This document shows positions 35,435-43,916 of a DNA stretch of 64,000 bases, piece after piece. This DNA is from Desulfarculus sp. (GTDB taxonomy: Bacteria; Desulfobacterota; Desulfarculia; Desulfarculales; Desulfarculaceae): the NCBI GenBank assembly GCA_003605055.1, contig QZKP01000011.1, forward strand, positions 38,614-102,613. The letters are read 5' to 3'. The notes under the pieces were generated by a model, which was not told where the DNA came from, made no database searches, and saw only the letters and a list, made by a program, of their open reading frames with translations. A program made the position numbers and the translations under genes. Each line of letters opens with the position of its first letter. Position 1 is the stretch's first letter.

Positions 35435-35562
35435 GCGTCTGCTCCCCTTTGGGTTGCGGATAAACCGTTATCCCCCGTCTGTCTTGCCAGCAGCCCCAGC
35501 GCCCGTGATAACCTGGGAGACCACTGGCCCTGAACAACACCATTCTAATGCAGGAGGCGGAC

Positions 35563-36528
35563 ATGAGCATAGTGCGGGCCGCGGTGGTGCAGGACGCGCC
35601 CATCGTCTTCGACCGCGAGGCCACCTTGGCCAAGGTGGCGGTCCTGGCCGGCCAGGCCGCGGGTCAGGGAGCGGAGCTAGTGCTGTTCCCCGAGGCCTTT
35701 GTCTCGGCCTACCCCAAGGGCCTGGACTTTGGGGCCCGCATGGGCATGCGCAGCGCCCAGGGTCGCGAGGACTTCCGGCGCTACTTTGACAGTGCGGTGC
35801 GGGTGCCCGGCCCGGCCAGCGAGACCCTGGGCGCCGCGGCCCGCGAGCACGGCCTGCACCTGGTGATCGGGGTGATCGAGCAAGAGGGGGGCACCCTGTA
35901 CTGCACGGCGCTGTTCTTCGGCCCGGACGGCAGCCTGCTGGGCAAGCACCGCAAGCTGATGCCCACGGCCCTGGAGCGCCTGGTCTGGGGATTTGGCGAC
36001 GGCTCCACCCTGCCGGTGCTGGACACGCCTCTGGGCCGCCTGGGCGCGGTGATCTGCTGGGAAAACTACATGCCCCTGCTGCGCATGTACATGTACGCCC
36101 AGGGGGTGCAGCTCTACTGCGCGCCCACGGCCGACGACCGCGACACCTGGCTGGCCTCCATGCAGCACATCGCCAAGGAGGGCCGCTGCTTTGTCTTGAG
36201 CTGCTGCCAGTACCTGACCCGCGGCGACTGCCCGCCGGAGTACGCCGCCATCCAGGGCGACGACCCGGCCACGGTGCTCATGCGCGGGGGAAGCTGCATC
36301 GTGGGGCCGCTGGGCCAGGTGCTGGCCGGGCCCGACTTTGCGGGGCCCTGCATCCTGTGCGCGGACCTGGACCTGGACGAGATCATCCGGGGCAAGTATG
36401 ACTTTGACGTGGCCGGCCACTACGCCCGGCCGGACGTGTTCCGCCTGCTGGTGGACACCGCGCCGGCGCAGCCGGTGAAGACCACAACCGGGCCCGAGGC
36501 CTTCCAGCCCAAGGGCGGCCGCGGCTAG
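35563..36528 (+). CDS. Nitrilase-family C-N hydrolase
   Basis: 321 residues. The catalytic triad is visible: Glu in VLFPEAFVSAYPKGLDFG, Lys in GKHRKLMPTALERLVWGFGDG, and Cys in GAVICWENYMPLLRMYMYAQG. The order and the CWENYMP loop fit true nitrilases (nitrile to carboxylate plus ammonia), although amides are possible. ATG at 35563 is chosen over an earlier in-frame ATG because AGGAGG lies about 6 bp upstream. Confidence 0.9.
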   Translation: MSIVRAAVVQDAPIVFDREATLAKVAVLAGQAAGQGAELVLFPEAFVSAYPKGLDFGARMGMRSAQGREDFRRYFDSAVRVPGPASETLGAAAREHGLHLVIGVIEQEGGTLYCTALFFGPDGSLLGKHRKLMPTALERLVWGFGDGSTLPVLDTPLGRLGAVICWENYMPLLRMYMYAQGVQLYCAPTADDRDTWLASMQHIAKEGRCFVLSCCQYLTRGDCPPEYAAIQGDDPATVLMRGGSCIVGPLGQVLAGPDFAGPCILCADLDLDEIIRGKYDFDVAGHYARPDVFRLLVDTAPAQPVKTTTGPEAFQPKGGRG

Positions 36529-36541
36529 CCGGCCGGGCCGC

Positions 36542-36835
36542 CTATTCCAGCCGGCCTACATAGGTGCCGGCCTTCTGGAGGGCCTGCACCATGCGCTCGA
36601 TGGTTATGCGCTGGGGATCGTAGTACACGATGTTGATCTCGCGGGAGCCGGACCAGCCCCGCTCCACCTTGACCACGCCGGACAGCCCCTCCAGGGCCGC
36701 CTTGCCCACGTCGTATCACTGGACTTGGAACACCGCCTTGGCCTCGGCCGCCCCCGCGGGCGCGGCCAGGGCCAGCCCCAGAGCCAACACCAGGCCCAGC
36801 GCCGCCATTCGCGCCGGCCGGCTCACCTTGCGCAT
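36542..36835 (-). CDS. MerP-like (heavy-metal-associated) protein with in-frame TGA, probable Sec
   Basis: 97 residues if TGA at 36716-36718 is Sec40. A signal peptide (AALGLVLALGLALAAPAGAA) indicates export. The mature part is a ferredoxin-like HMA fold: FQVQ-U-YDVGKAALEGLSGVVKVERG then EINIVYYDPQRITIERMVQALQKAG. The Sec sits where HMA proteins have the first metal-binding Cys of CxxC; the second position is Val. An 8-bp hairpin follows the TGA with a GG-containing loop (36681-36701). ATG 36835 is 20 bp after the TAT-molybdoenzyme stop. The alternative is a nonsense-mutated pseudogene. Confidence 0.75.
36681..36701 (-). other. Candidate SECIS hairpin of the MerP-like gene
   Basis: On the mRNA GGCGGCCC pairs with GGGCUGUC over 8 bp (two G-U) around loop UGGAG. 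It starts 14 nt past the UGA, so the apical loop is ~22 nt downstream, a distance typical of bacterial SECIS. Confidence 0.6.
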
Positions 36836-36855
36836 GTCTTCCTCCCGGCCGCCGC

Positions 36856-37515
36856 CTAGGCGGACACGGCCTTTACGCTGTACACGTACTTTACCCAGTC
36901 GTCGCCATAGTGGTCGCCGGCCACCACCCGCAGGGGAAAGCCGTGCTTGATGGGCAGGGGTGCGCCATTGACCTGGTAGGCCAGGAACACCTGGTCCGAG
37001 AGCACCTCGCGCAGAGGGAACTTCTCGAACTTCTCTACGCCCGAGCCCCGCGGTCCGCGCACCTCGATGTGGGTCGCCTTCTTATCCAGGCCGGCCTCCT
37101 TGAGCAGGGCGGCCAGGGACAGACCCTGCCAGCAGGCGTAATAGGAAAAAACTCCCGGGCAGATGAGAAGCACCTTGCGCTCCAGGACCGGCCGGGACTG
37201 GAGCTGGGCCAGGTCCAGGCGGAGCGTTTTTTGCACCAGGCCGTCGATCTCCAGGCGCCAGGTTTTGACATCCACCTTGAAGTCGCTGGTGCCCATGGTG
37301 CCGAACTTCTCGACGGGGGTAATCTCCAGGTTGCGCGGGTCCAAGCTGTTCGGGTGGTAGCCGGCCAGGTCCGTGGCCTTGACCTGCGCGGCCAGGACCC
37401 GGCGCTTGGTGGCGGCCCAAAGCAGGCGGGCCGAGCCGCCCGCGGCACCAAGCAAAAGGCCAGCGCCCCCCACCAACTTGAGGGCCCTGGCCAGAAAGCT
37501 CCTGCGGCTGTGCAT
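36856..37515 (-). CDS. TAT-exported molybdopterin oxidoreductase (sulfite-oxidase/YedY fold)
   Basis: 219 residues. Start MHSRRSFLARALKLVGG is a twin-arginine signal, so the folded enzyme is exported. The rest matches the oxidoreductase molybdopterin-binding family: VKTWRLEIDGLVQKTLRLDLAQL, VLLICPGVFSYYACWQGLSLAALLKEAG (putative Mo-ligand Cys) and AYQVNGAPLPIKHGFPLRVVAGDHYG. It may reduce an oxidised sulfur or nitrogen compound, with electrons from membrane partners. ATG at 37515 is chosen for the TAT motif; a GGAGGA lies too close to the upstream ATG. Same operon as the candidate Sec MerP-like gene. Confidence 0.82.
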   Translation of the reverse strand: MHSRRSFLARALKLVGGAGLLLGAAGGSARLLWAATKRRVLAAQVKATDLAGYHPNSLDPRNLEITPVEKFGTMGTSDFKVDVKTWRLEIDGLVQKTLRLDLAQLQSRPVLERKVLLICPGVFSYYACWQGLSLAALLKEAGLDKKATHIEVRGPRGSGVEKFEKFPLREVLSDQVFLAYQVNGAPLPIKHGFPLRVVAGDHYGDDWVKYVYSVKAVSA

Positions 37516-37595
37516 TATGCTGGGTTGTCCTTGTCCACCCCGCTTGGTACGGGCGTCCATTCCTCCCTGCCGGACGCCGGCCGTCAACTAAAATT

Positions 37596-38555
37596 TTACC
37601 CGCTTGTGGCTAGGGTTTCCAGGGCCGCCTGGGCCGCGCCCCACAGACCGCTCTCCTGGTTGCGGTTGAGGAACACCGGCGTGCGCTCCAGCAGGCGGGA
37701 GAGGCCGCCTCCCTGCCGGAACTCCCGGCCGAACTCGGGATGAGTCACCAGGGCCGGGGCGCGGGCCGCCAGACCGCCGGCCACGTAGACCCCGCCCAGG
37801 GCGAGCACGGCCAGGGCCCATTGCCGGCAGGCCCGGCCATAGAAGCCCGCCATCCAGCGCAGGGTCTCGCTGTCCTGGCCCAGCCCGGCCGCCACCACGG
37901 CCGGCTCCAGGTCCTGGCCGGTGAGGAACCAGTGCAGATGGCGCAGGCCCCGGCCCGAGACCACGGCGTCGCCGCTGGGCGCAGTATCGCCGGTCTTGCC
38001 GGCCAGGAAGCGCTGGTACTCCGCTTCGCGGCCGCCGGCGAAGGCAAAGGCCGCGTGGCCGTACTCCGAGGCCAGGGCCCGGTGCCCTCCCCGGCCGTCG
38101 GGCAGCAGGGCGGCGTGGCCCAGGTTGGAGCCGGCCCCGATCACGGCCAGGGCCGCGCTGTAGTCCACCTCGCCCGGCAGCACCGGCTGGGCCTGAGCCA
38201 TGATGGGCGAGCGGCAGGCATAGGCCTGGGCCGCAAAATCGTTGAGCAGGAGCACCGGACCCGGCCCCAGGAGTCCGCGGTCGCGGGCCAGGTCCACGTC
38301 CCAGGCGATGTACGGCGGCTGGCAGTACACGCCGCCCAGCACCGGGCCGGGCAGGCCCAGGGCAATGGCCGCGGCCTGCGCAGGCTCAAGGGCAAGGCCG
38401 CTGCCCTTTAGCTGGGCCAGCAACTCGGCAAAAGAGGAGGCGGCCTGGGTCGGCAGCCACACGCTCTGCACCAGGCCCAATTCTTGGCCCCGAACCTCAA
38501 AGTGGGCGAAGCGGCTGTTGGTGGCCCCAATGTCCGCGGTCAGGATATCGCTCAT
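37596..38555 (-). CDS. glk: Glucokinase
   Basis: 319-residue Glk of the proteobacterial glucokinase family (PF02685 type). ATP-phosphate loop ILTADIGATNSRFAHFEV at the N-terminus; glucose-contact residues in LLNDFAAQAYA and LASEYGHAAFAF; adenosine region ALGGVYVAGGLAAR. It phosphorylates glucose with ATP. ATG at 38555 follows AAGGAA; an upstream ATG in the same frame has no family similarity. Confidence 0.88.
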   Translation of the reverse strand: MSDILTADIGATNSRFAHFEVRGQELGLVQSVWLPTQAASSFAELLAQLKGSGLALEPAQAAAIALGLPGPVLGGVYCQPPYIAWDVDLARDRGLLGPGPVLLLNDFAAQAYACRSPIMAQAQPVLPGEVDYSAALAVIGAGSNLGHAALLPDGRGGHRALASEYGHAAFAFAGGREAEYQRFLAGKTGDTAPSGDAVVSGRGLRHLHWFLTGQDLEPAVVAAGLGQDSETLRWMAGFYGRACRQWALAVLALGGVYVAGGLAARAPALVTHPEFGREFRQGGGLSRLLERTPVFLNRNQESGLWGAAQAALETLATSG

Positions 38556-38634
38556 GCCTGGAAATTCCTTTTTCCGCCTGGGCGGATCAGGGCACATCTG
38601 TCGCAGACCCCGCTGCCCTGGCCTTGTCCCCGGC

Positions 38635-40095
38635 CTAGGGCTTCTCCTGGCCGCAGGCCCGGCCCTTGGTGTGGAAAAAGAACTTCAGCCCATTTTTGAC
38701 CGTGTCGGAGAACAGCTTGGGCGCCATCACGTCCCCGGCCACCCGCTTGTTGATCTCCCCCAGGGTGGGATAGGGATGCACCGCCCCGGCTAAGGTAGAG
38801 AGCTTTACCCGGCCGCCGGCCACGGCCACCCACTCGCCCAACAGCTCGCCGGCGCGCGGGCCCAGTATCTGCACGCCCAGGGGTCGCTCGTCCTTGTCCA
38901 GCAGCAGCTTGATGCAGCCCAGGCCCTCGCCCTCGGCCAGGGCCCGGTCATTGGCCGCGAACTCCTCGCTCCACAGGCTGTACTTCACCCCGGCCTTTTG
39001 CGCGGCCTTTTCGTTCAGGCCCAGGGAGGCCAGCTCCGGGTCGCAGAAGGTGCACCAGGGTAGGAAGGTGTAATCAACCTTGCGCGGCAGGCGAAACACC
39101 GCGTTGGCCAAGGCCACCCCGGCCTCGTAGCCCGCGGCGTGGGTGAACTGATAGGCCCCGGTCACGTCGCCGGCGCCGTAGATGTGCTTCTGGCTAGTGC
39201 GCAGCCGGCTGTCCAGGACCAGGCCCCGGGGCGAGTACTCCACCCCGGCCGCCTCCAGATTCAGGCCCTCCAGGTTGGCCCGCCGGCCCAGGGCCACCAG
39301 CAGTTGCTCGGCGCTGAGCGTGTTCTCCTGTCCCTGGGCGTTCTGAATGGTGAGCTGCGGCCGGCCGGCCTTTTCGGACGCGGATAGCACTTTGCTGTTC
39401 AGGTGGAACTCGACCCCCTCCTCTTGCAGCCGCTGCATCACCAAGTCCGCCAGGTCCTGGTCCTCCTTGCTCAGTATCTGCCCGCTGCGCTGCACCACGC
39501 TCACCCGGCTGCCCAGGCGGCGGAAGGCCTGGGCCATTTCAATGGCGATGGGCCCGGCCCCCAGGACCAGCAGGGACTCGGGCAGGCTGGGCAGGGAGAA
39601 CATCTCGCGGTTGGTGAGGTAGGGAACGCCCTCCAGGCCGGGCACCGGCGGGACCTCCGGCGAGGAGCCGGTGGCGATGAGCCATTTGCCGGCTGCGATG
39701 CGCCGGCCCTCCAGCTCCACCCTGTGCTCATCTAGGAAGCGGGCCGAGCCGAAGACCACCTCCGCGCCCAGCCGGCAAAAGCGCTCCACCGAGTCGTGCC
39801 TCTGTATGGCGGCAATCACGCCGGCGATGCGCGCGGACAGCCGGCTGAACTCCACCGGCGGCGGGGGCACCGCGGGCAGGCCGTAGCGGGCGGCGTTTTT
39901 CATCTGGTGATACACACGCGCCGAGCGGATCAAGGTCTTGCTGGGCACGCAGCCATAATGCAGGCAGTCCCCGCCCAGGGCCGGCTCCTTCTCGATGAGG
40001 ATGGTCTTGACGCCCAGTTGAGCCGCGCCGGCGGTCATGGTCAGGCCCGCGGCCCCGCCGCCCAGCACCCCCAGGTCATAATCAAAGCCGGCCAT
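38635..40095 (-). CDS. FAD pyridine-nucleotide disulfide oxidoreductase (mercuric reductase/Lpd type)
   Basis: 486 residues. FAD-binding GxGxxG in DLGVLGGGAAGL; redox cysteines Cys44 and Cys49 (GGDCLHYGCVPSKTLI); NADH domain LVLGAGPIAIEMAQAF; FAD/dimer domain with GAGDVTGAYQFTH and AVHPYPTLGEINKRV. Cytosolic dithiol reductase, not necessarily for mercury: no merT/merP/merR set is here, and N-terminal HMA is absent. It is followed by a VTT membrane gene, a pairing common to this subfamily. Confidence 0.85.
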   Translation of the reverse strand: MAGFDYDLGVLGGGAAGLTMTAGAAQLGVKTILIEKEPALGGDCLHYGCVPSKTLIRSARVYHQMKNAARYGLPAVPPPPVEFSRLSARIAGVIAAIQRHDSVERFCRLGAEVVFGSARFLDEHRVELEGRRIAAGKWLIATGSSPEVPPVPGLEGVPYLTNREMFSLPSLPESLLVLGAGPIAIEMAQAFRRLGSRVSVVQRSGQILSKEDQDLADLVMQRLQEEGVEFHLNSKVLSASEKAGRPQLTIQNAQGQENTLSAEQLLVALGRRANLEGLNLEAAGVEYSPRGLVLDSRLRTSQKHIYGAGDVTGAYQFTHAAGYEAGVALANAVFRLPRKVDYTFLPWCTFCDPELASLGLNEKAAQKAGVKYSLWSEEFAANDRALAEGEGLGCIKLLLDKDERPLGVQILGPRAGELLGEWVAVAGGRVKLSTLAGAVHPYPTLGEINKRVAGDVMAPKLFSDTVKNGLKFFFHTKGRACGQEKP

Positions 40096-40104
40096 TGCGC
40101 CTCC

Positions 40105-40815
40105 TCAGGCCTGGCTGATCTCCCCGCGGCCGCTGCGGCGGCGGTACCAGGCCAAGAGCCTCTTCACCACCAGGGGGAACAGGCCCAGGATCACAAAGGA
40201 GATGATCAGCCCGGGCGAGAGGATGCCGCCCAGGGAATTGATCTGGCCCAGCTCCCGGCCGGCGTTCACGTACACCGCGGTGCCGGCCAGCATGCCGATC
40301 TGGCTCACCCAGTAGTAGGTCCACAGGGGCATCTTGGTCAGGCCCATGAGCAGGTTGATCACGAAGAAGGGGAAGATGGGCACCAGGCGCAGGGTGAAGA
40401 GGTAAAAAGCCCCTTCCCGCTCCACTCCGCGGTTGATCAGCTCCAGCTTGTCGCCGAAACGGGCCTGCACCCAGTTGCCCAACACGAAGCGGGCGAAGAA
40501 GCAGGCCAGGGTGGCGCCGATGCTGCTGGCAAAGGATACCACCAAGAGGGTCCACCAGAAGCCGAACAGGGCCCCGCCCAACAGGGTCATCACCGCCGCC
40601 CCAGGCAGGGAAAAGGCGGTCACCAGCACGTAGACCACGAAGTAGCCGCCCAGCATCAGGGCTGGGTGCTGGGCGTAATAGGCCTGAAAACGGACTTGGG
40701 AGGACTTGATGTAGATGAGGGAGAAATATTGGTGCAGGTCCAGGACCCAGAAGGCCAGGGCCGCGGCCAGCACCAGGGCCACCACCGCCAGTCTTTTCCA
40801 GAGCCGTTTGCTCAT
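40105..40815 (-). CDS. TVP38/TMEM64 (VTT-domain) membrane protein
   Basis: 236 residues. First transmembrane helix near residues 7-26 (RLAVVALVLAAALAFWVL), VTT signature VTAFSLPGAAVMTLLGGALFGFWWTLL and SIGATLACFFARFVLGNW; further helices to the C-terminus. ATG at 40815 has a GGGGAG site 5 bp upstream. It ends 10 bp before the disulfide reductase ATG in the same direction, so both are probably one transcript. Confidence 0.85.
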   Translation of the reverse strand: MSKRLWKRLAVVALVLAAALAFWVLDLHQYFSLIYIKSSQVRFQAYYAQHPALMLGGYFVVYVLVTAFSLPGAAVMTLLGGALFGFWWTLLVVSFASSIGATLACFFARFVLGNWVQARFGDKLELINRGVEREGAFYLFTLRLVPIFPFFVINLLMGLTKMPLWTYYWVSQIGMLAGTAVYVNAGRELGQINSLGGILSPGLIISFVILGLFPLVVKRLLAWYRRRSGRGEISQA

Positions 40816-40993
40816 GGCCACTCCCCTGTGTCCGTCCGCCCCAGATCTCCGCGGCGCCGAAACCAGCCCCGCCTCCAGGGCGGACACACTGCCCGGCAGC
40901 CAGCCGCCCCCTCTGGCGGCGGCCGGTACTTAATTATAGCCTACGCAGAAGGGCCTATTGGGCAAAACAGAACTTTGCAGGCCCGGCCCGGGC

Positions 40994-41806
40994 CTAAGGC
41001 TTGGTGGGCGTGGCCGGCCAGAACAGGGGCTGGCCGCCCGCGCGGAAGTCAGCGATGATGCGCTGGCCCTGCGGCCCGGTGAGGAAGTCCAGAAGGGCCC
41101 GCGCCTGCTTGATCTTGACCTTGGGGCAGCGGGCCGGGTTGACCATCATCACCGAGTAGGGGTTCTTCAGAAGGTCCTGGTTGCTGACCAGCTCTGCCAG
41201 CCCGATCTTGCCCACGCTCTTGTACTTGCGATAGGTGCCGATGTCGCTCAGGGTGTAGGCCTTGAGTTCGTCGGCCATGGTCAGGATGGCGCCCATGCCC
41301 CGGCCCCCTTCCTTGTAGCCCGGCCAGTCGGTCTTCACGCCGGCCGCCTTCCACAGGGCCCGCTCCTTGATGTAGGTGCCGGAGTTATCGCCGCGGGAGA
41401 GGAAGGGCGCCTTGGCCTGGGCCAGGCGCCGCAGGGCCTCGGCCACGGCCAGGCCCTTGATCTTGGCCGGGTCGGACGGCGGGCCCAAGAGCACAAAATA
41501 ATTATGCGCCAGGGGCCGGCGGTCCACGCCAAAGCCCTGGGCCACGAAGCGTTTCTCCCGGTCCGGGGCGTGCACCAGCACCACGTCCGCGTCGCAGGCC
41601 CTGGCGATGGCCAGGGCCTTGCCCGTGCCCACCGGCATGTAGTGCACGGTCACGCCGCTGGCCTTGCTGAAGGCAGGGATCAGCACGTCCAGCAAGCCGC
41701 TGTTGGCGGTGCTGGTGGTGGTAGCCAGCACCAGGCGTTCGGCGGCCAGAGCCGGCGCGGCCAGCCAAGAGGCAGCCAACAACAGGACAATAAGGCGAGG
41801 GCGCAT
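40994..41806 (-). CDS. tupA: Tungstate ABC transporter substrate-binding protein
   Basis: 270 residues with a signal peptide (LIVLLLAASWLAAPALAA). The oxyanion pocket is built by the TTTS motif in VLATTTSTANSGLLD and by SRGDNSGTYIKERALW, the hallmark of TupA-type tungstate-binding proteins. It binds tungstate in the periplasm for TupBC. AAAGGAGG lies close to the ATG. A box AAGTCA-N4-TGACAT is ~30 bp upstream, the same as at moeA. A 110-bp gap separates it from tupC. Confidence 0.9.
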   Translation of the reverse strand: MRPRLIVLLLAASWLAAPALAAERLVLATTTSTANSGLLDVLIPAFSKASGVTVHYMPVGTGKALAIARACDADVVLVHAPDREKRFVAQGFGVDRRPLAHNYFVLLGPPSDPAKIKGLAVAEALRRLAQAKAPFLSRGDNSGTYIKERALWKAAGVKTDWPGYKEGGRGMGAILTMADELKAYTLSDIGTYRKYKSVGKIGLAELVSNQDLLKNPYSVMMVNPARCPKVKIKQARALLDFLTGPQGQRIIADFRAGGQPLFWPATPTKP

Positions 41807-41837
41807 GGCAACAACCTCCTTTGCGGCGGGGCTGTCT

Positions 41838-41853
41838 ATGTCATTTTTGACTT
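41838..41853 (-). promoter_or_regulatory. Inverted-repeat box upstream of tupA
   Basis: On the minus strand: AAGTCA, AAAA, TGACAT. The same half-sites with a 4-bp spacer occur at 43917-43932 by the moeA/regulator divergent promoter. Proposed operator for the ModE-like protein. Confidence 0.55.
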
Positions 41854-41916
41854 ATTTCTTTTACATCTTAGCAGGCCCCCGGGAAACCGGGAAGCCTAAT
41901 TTGCGGCAGGGTCCGA

Positions 41917-42579
41917 CTAGGCCGCCAGGCGTCCGTTCTCCAGGACCACCACCCGCTGGGCCAGGCGGCGGGCCTGTTCGCGGGCGTGGCTGACCAGGAT
42001 GACGGTGCAGCCCTCAGCGGGCAGGCCCGCGATGACCCTCTCGAACACGGCCGCGCTCTCCGTGTCCAGGTTGGCGAAGGGCTCGTCCAAGAGCAGGACG
42101 CGGGGTTTTAGCGCCAAGGCCCGGGCCAGGGCCACCCGCTGCATCTCCCCGCCGGACAGCCGCCGCGCCCGCCGAGGCCCGAAACCGGCCAACCCCACCT
42201 GGGCCAGGGCGGCCGCAGCCCGCTGGGCCCTCTCCTCGCGCCTCATCCCCCGCAGGCGCAGGCCATAGGCCACGTTTCTTTGCACGCTGGCGTCAAAGAG
42301 ATAAGCCTGCTGGGCCACCAGGGTTATCTCCCGCCGCCGGGCGGTTAGCTGGGCCCCGGCGTGCGGCAGTTCCTGGCCGCCATAGAGCAGCCGCCCCTGG
42401 TCCGGGGCCAGCAGCAGGGCCAGGATCTGCAGCAGGGTGGTCTTGCCCGCGCCGTTGGGTCCCTCCACGGCGGTGATCTGGCCGGCGGCGAAATCCAGGC
42501 GCGCGATGTTCAGGGCCTCTTGCCCCTGAAAGCGCTTGACCACCCCCCGCAGGCTGAACAGCGGCTCCGGCACGGCCAT
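41917..42579 (-). CDS. tupC: Tungstate ABC transporter ATP-binding protein
   Basis: 220-residue ABC ATPase: Walker A GPNGAGKTTL, Q-loop VAQQ, signature LSGGEMQRVALARA, Walker B RVLLLDEPFANLD, H-switch SHAREQ. It powers uptake through TupB. It starts 3 bp after the tupB stop. Confidence 0.88.
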   Translation of the reverse strand: MAVPEPLFSLRGVVKRFQGQEALNIARLDFAAGQITAVEGPNGAGKTTLLQILALLLAPDQGRLLYGGQELPHAGAQLTARRREITLVAQQAYLFDASVQRNVAYGLRLRGMRREERAQRAAAALAQVGLAGFGPRRARRLSGGEMQRVALARALALKPRVLLLDEPFANLDTESAAVFERVIAGLPAEGCTVILVSHAREQARRLAQRVVVLENGRLAA

Positions 42580-42582
42580 CTC

Positions 42583-43275
42583 CTAACGCCAGCGCATCTG
42601 CAAATGATGGGTGGCCAGGTTCACGGCCAGGGCCAGCACCAGCAGGAAGATGCCCAGGGCCATGCCTTGGGCGAAGTCGCCTTTGCTGGTCTCCAGGGCG
42701 ATGGCCGTGGTGAAGGTGCGGGTGTAATGGCGTATGTTGCCGCCCACCATGATGGCCGCGCCCACCTCGGTGATCACCCGCCCGAAGCCGGCGGCCAGGG
42801 CGGCCAGCACCGCGAAACGGGCCTCGGCCAGCACCGCCCAGGCGGCCTGGGCCCGGGTGGCGCCTAGGGTCAGGGCGGTGTGGGCCACCCGGCTGTCCAG
42901 GGTGGTCACCGCGGCCAGCACCAGGGCGGTGATAAGGGGAAAGGCCAGCACGGCCTGGGCCAGGATCATCGCCGCCGGGGTGTAGAGCAGCTCCAGACCG
43001 CCCAGGGGGCCGCGATGGGAAAGCAGGCCGTAGATCACCAGCCCCACCACCACCGTGGGCAGGGCCAGCAGGGTGTTGAAGACCACCACCAGCAGGCGCT
43101 TGCCGGGGAACTCGTTCTGGCCGATCAGCAGGCCCAGGGGCACGGCGGCCAGGGCGGCCAGGATCACCGCGGACAGCGACACCCTCAATGACAGCCAGGC
43201 GATGCCGTAGACCTCGGGATCCAAGCTCGCCAGCAGGCGCAGACCCCGCGCCACGCCGCCCACGAAAAAATCCAA
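42583..43275 (-). CDS. tupB: Tungstate ABC transporter permease
   Basis: 230-residue inner-membrane permease with five to six hydrophobic helices (SAVILAALAAVPLGLLIG, VVVGLVIYGLLSH, AMILAQAVLAFPLITALVLA) and the coupling EAA-like loop ATRAQAAWAVLAEARFAVLAALAAGFGRVITEVG. It carries tungstate across the membrane with TupA and TupC. Confidence 0.88.
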   Translation of the reverse strand: MDFFVGGVARGLRLLASLDPEVYGIAWLSLRVSLSAVILAALAAVPLGLLIGQNEFPGKRLLVVVFNTLLALPTVVVGLVIYGLLSHRGPLGGLELLYTPAAMILAQAVLAFPLITALVLAAVTTLDSRVAHTALTLGATRAQAAWAVLAEARFAVLAALAAGFGRVITEVGAAIMVGGNIRHYTRTFTTAIALETSKGDFAQGMALGIFLLVLALAVNLATHHLQMRWR

Positions 43276-43293
43276 GCGCCACCTCGCCCGGCC

Positions 43294-43470
43294 TCAAGGC
43301 CGCTCGATGATTATCTCCAAGCGCCGCGGCTCCTCCACGCCTTTGAGCTCCTTGAGCAGCCCCTGCATGGTGCTGGCCACAATCTGCTGCACGAAAGGTT
43401 TAGCCTTGAGCTCCTGACCATCGGCCAGGATGCGGACGCGGGCCTGGCTCTCCCGCTTCTGGTTGGGCAT
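43294..43470 (-). CDS. Small ORF in the tup operon
   Basis: 58 residues (MPNQKRESQARVRILADGQE...RRLEIIIERP). GGAG lies 6 bp upstream of the ATG. Predicted beta-strand/helix/beta-strand, without membrane segment; QQIVASTMQGLLKELKG looks like an amphipathic helix. It lies between the ModE-like regulator and tupB in a tight run. I do not recognise it; a role in Mo/W sensing or cofactor handling is an inference from position. Confidence 0.6.
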   Translation of the reverse strand: MPNQKRESQARVRILADGQELKAKPFVQQIVASTMQGLLKELKGVEEPRRLEIIIERP

Positions 43471-43492
43471 GGATACTCCAGTCGGGCGGGGT

Positions 43493-43837
43493 TCACTTGC
43501 GCAGCCCGGCCAGTTCCCGGGCCAAGTCCTTGCGCGCCTTCTGCACGAACCGCTGAGCCTGATTCTCCAGGTCCTGATAGCGCTCCATGAGCCTCTGGGC
43601 CTTGGCCGTGAGACGGACCGCCCGCCGCCCCTCGGGAGTGCGCTCCACCAGGGGGAAGCCCAGGCGCTCCTCCGAGGCCTTTATGCGGCCCCAGGCGGCG
43701 CGGTAACTCATGTTCATGTGCCGGGCCGCGGCGGCCAGGGAGCCGCTCTGGGCCACCGCCCGCAGAAGCGCCTGCCGGCCTTCGCCGAACAGCACCTGGC
43801 CGTTCTCCTCGATCCACAGCTTCAGGTGAATGCCCAC
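43493..43837 (-). CDS. ModE-type winged-helix regulator (N-terminal domain only)
   Basis: 114 residues with the ModE DNA-binding domain: LLRAVAQSGSLAAAARHMNMSYRAAWGRIKASEERLG, then ERTPEGRRAVRLTAKAQRLMERYQ. It lacks the C-terminal TOBE/molbindin domain of full ModE, so how it senses molybdate or tungstate is unclear. It heads the operon with a small ORF and tupBCA, and is divergent from moeA. The proposed target palindrome is at 43917-43932. Confidence 0.85.
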   Translation of the reverse strand: MGIHLKLWIEENGQVLFGEGRQALLRAVAQSGSLAAAARHMNMSYRAAWGRIKASEERLGFPLVERTPEGRRAVRLTAKAQRLMERYQDLENQAQRFVQKARKDLARELAGLRK

Positions 43838-43916
43838 TTCGCTCCACCTCCCACGCCCCGCGAAATAAACAGCGGGCCGAAAAAGGTATGTCTGCGTTTG
43901 CCTTCAGCCCTTTGTT

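Noticed and set aside
33639..35633. 664-residue minus-strand open frame through the glutamate dehydrogenase region
   Set aside because: Most of it is an alternate frame of the dehydrogenase (low-complexity G/R/P/A). Only the end, 33639-34109, is the real flavoprotein.
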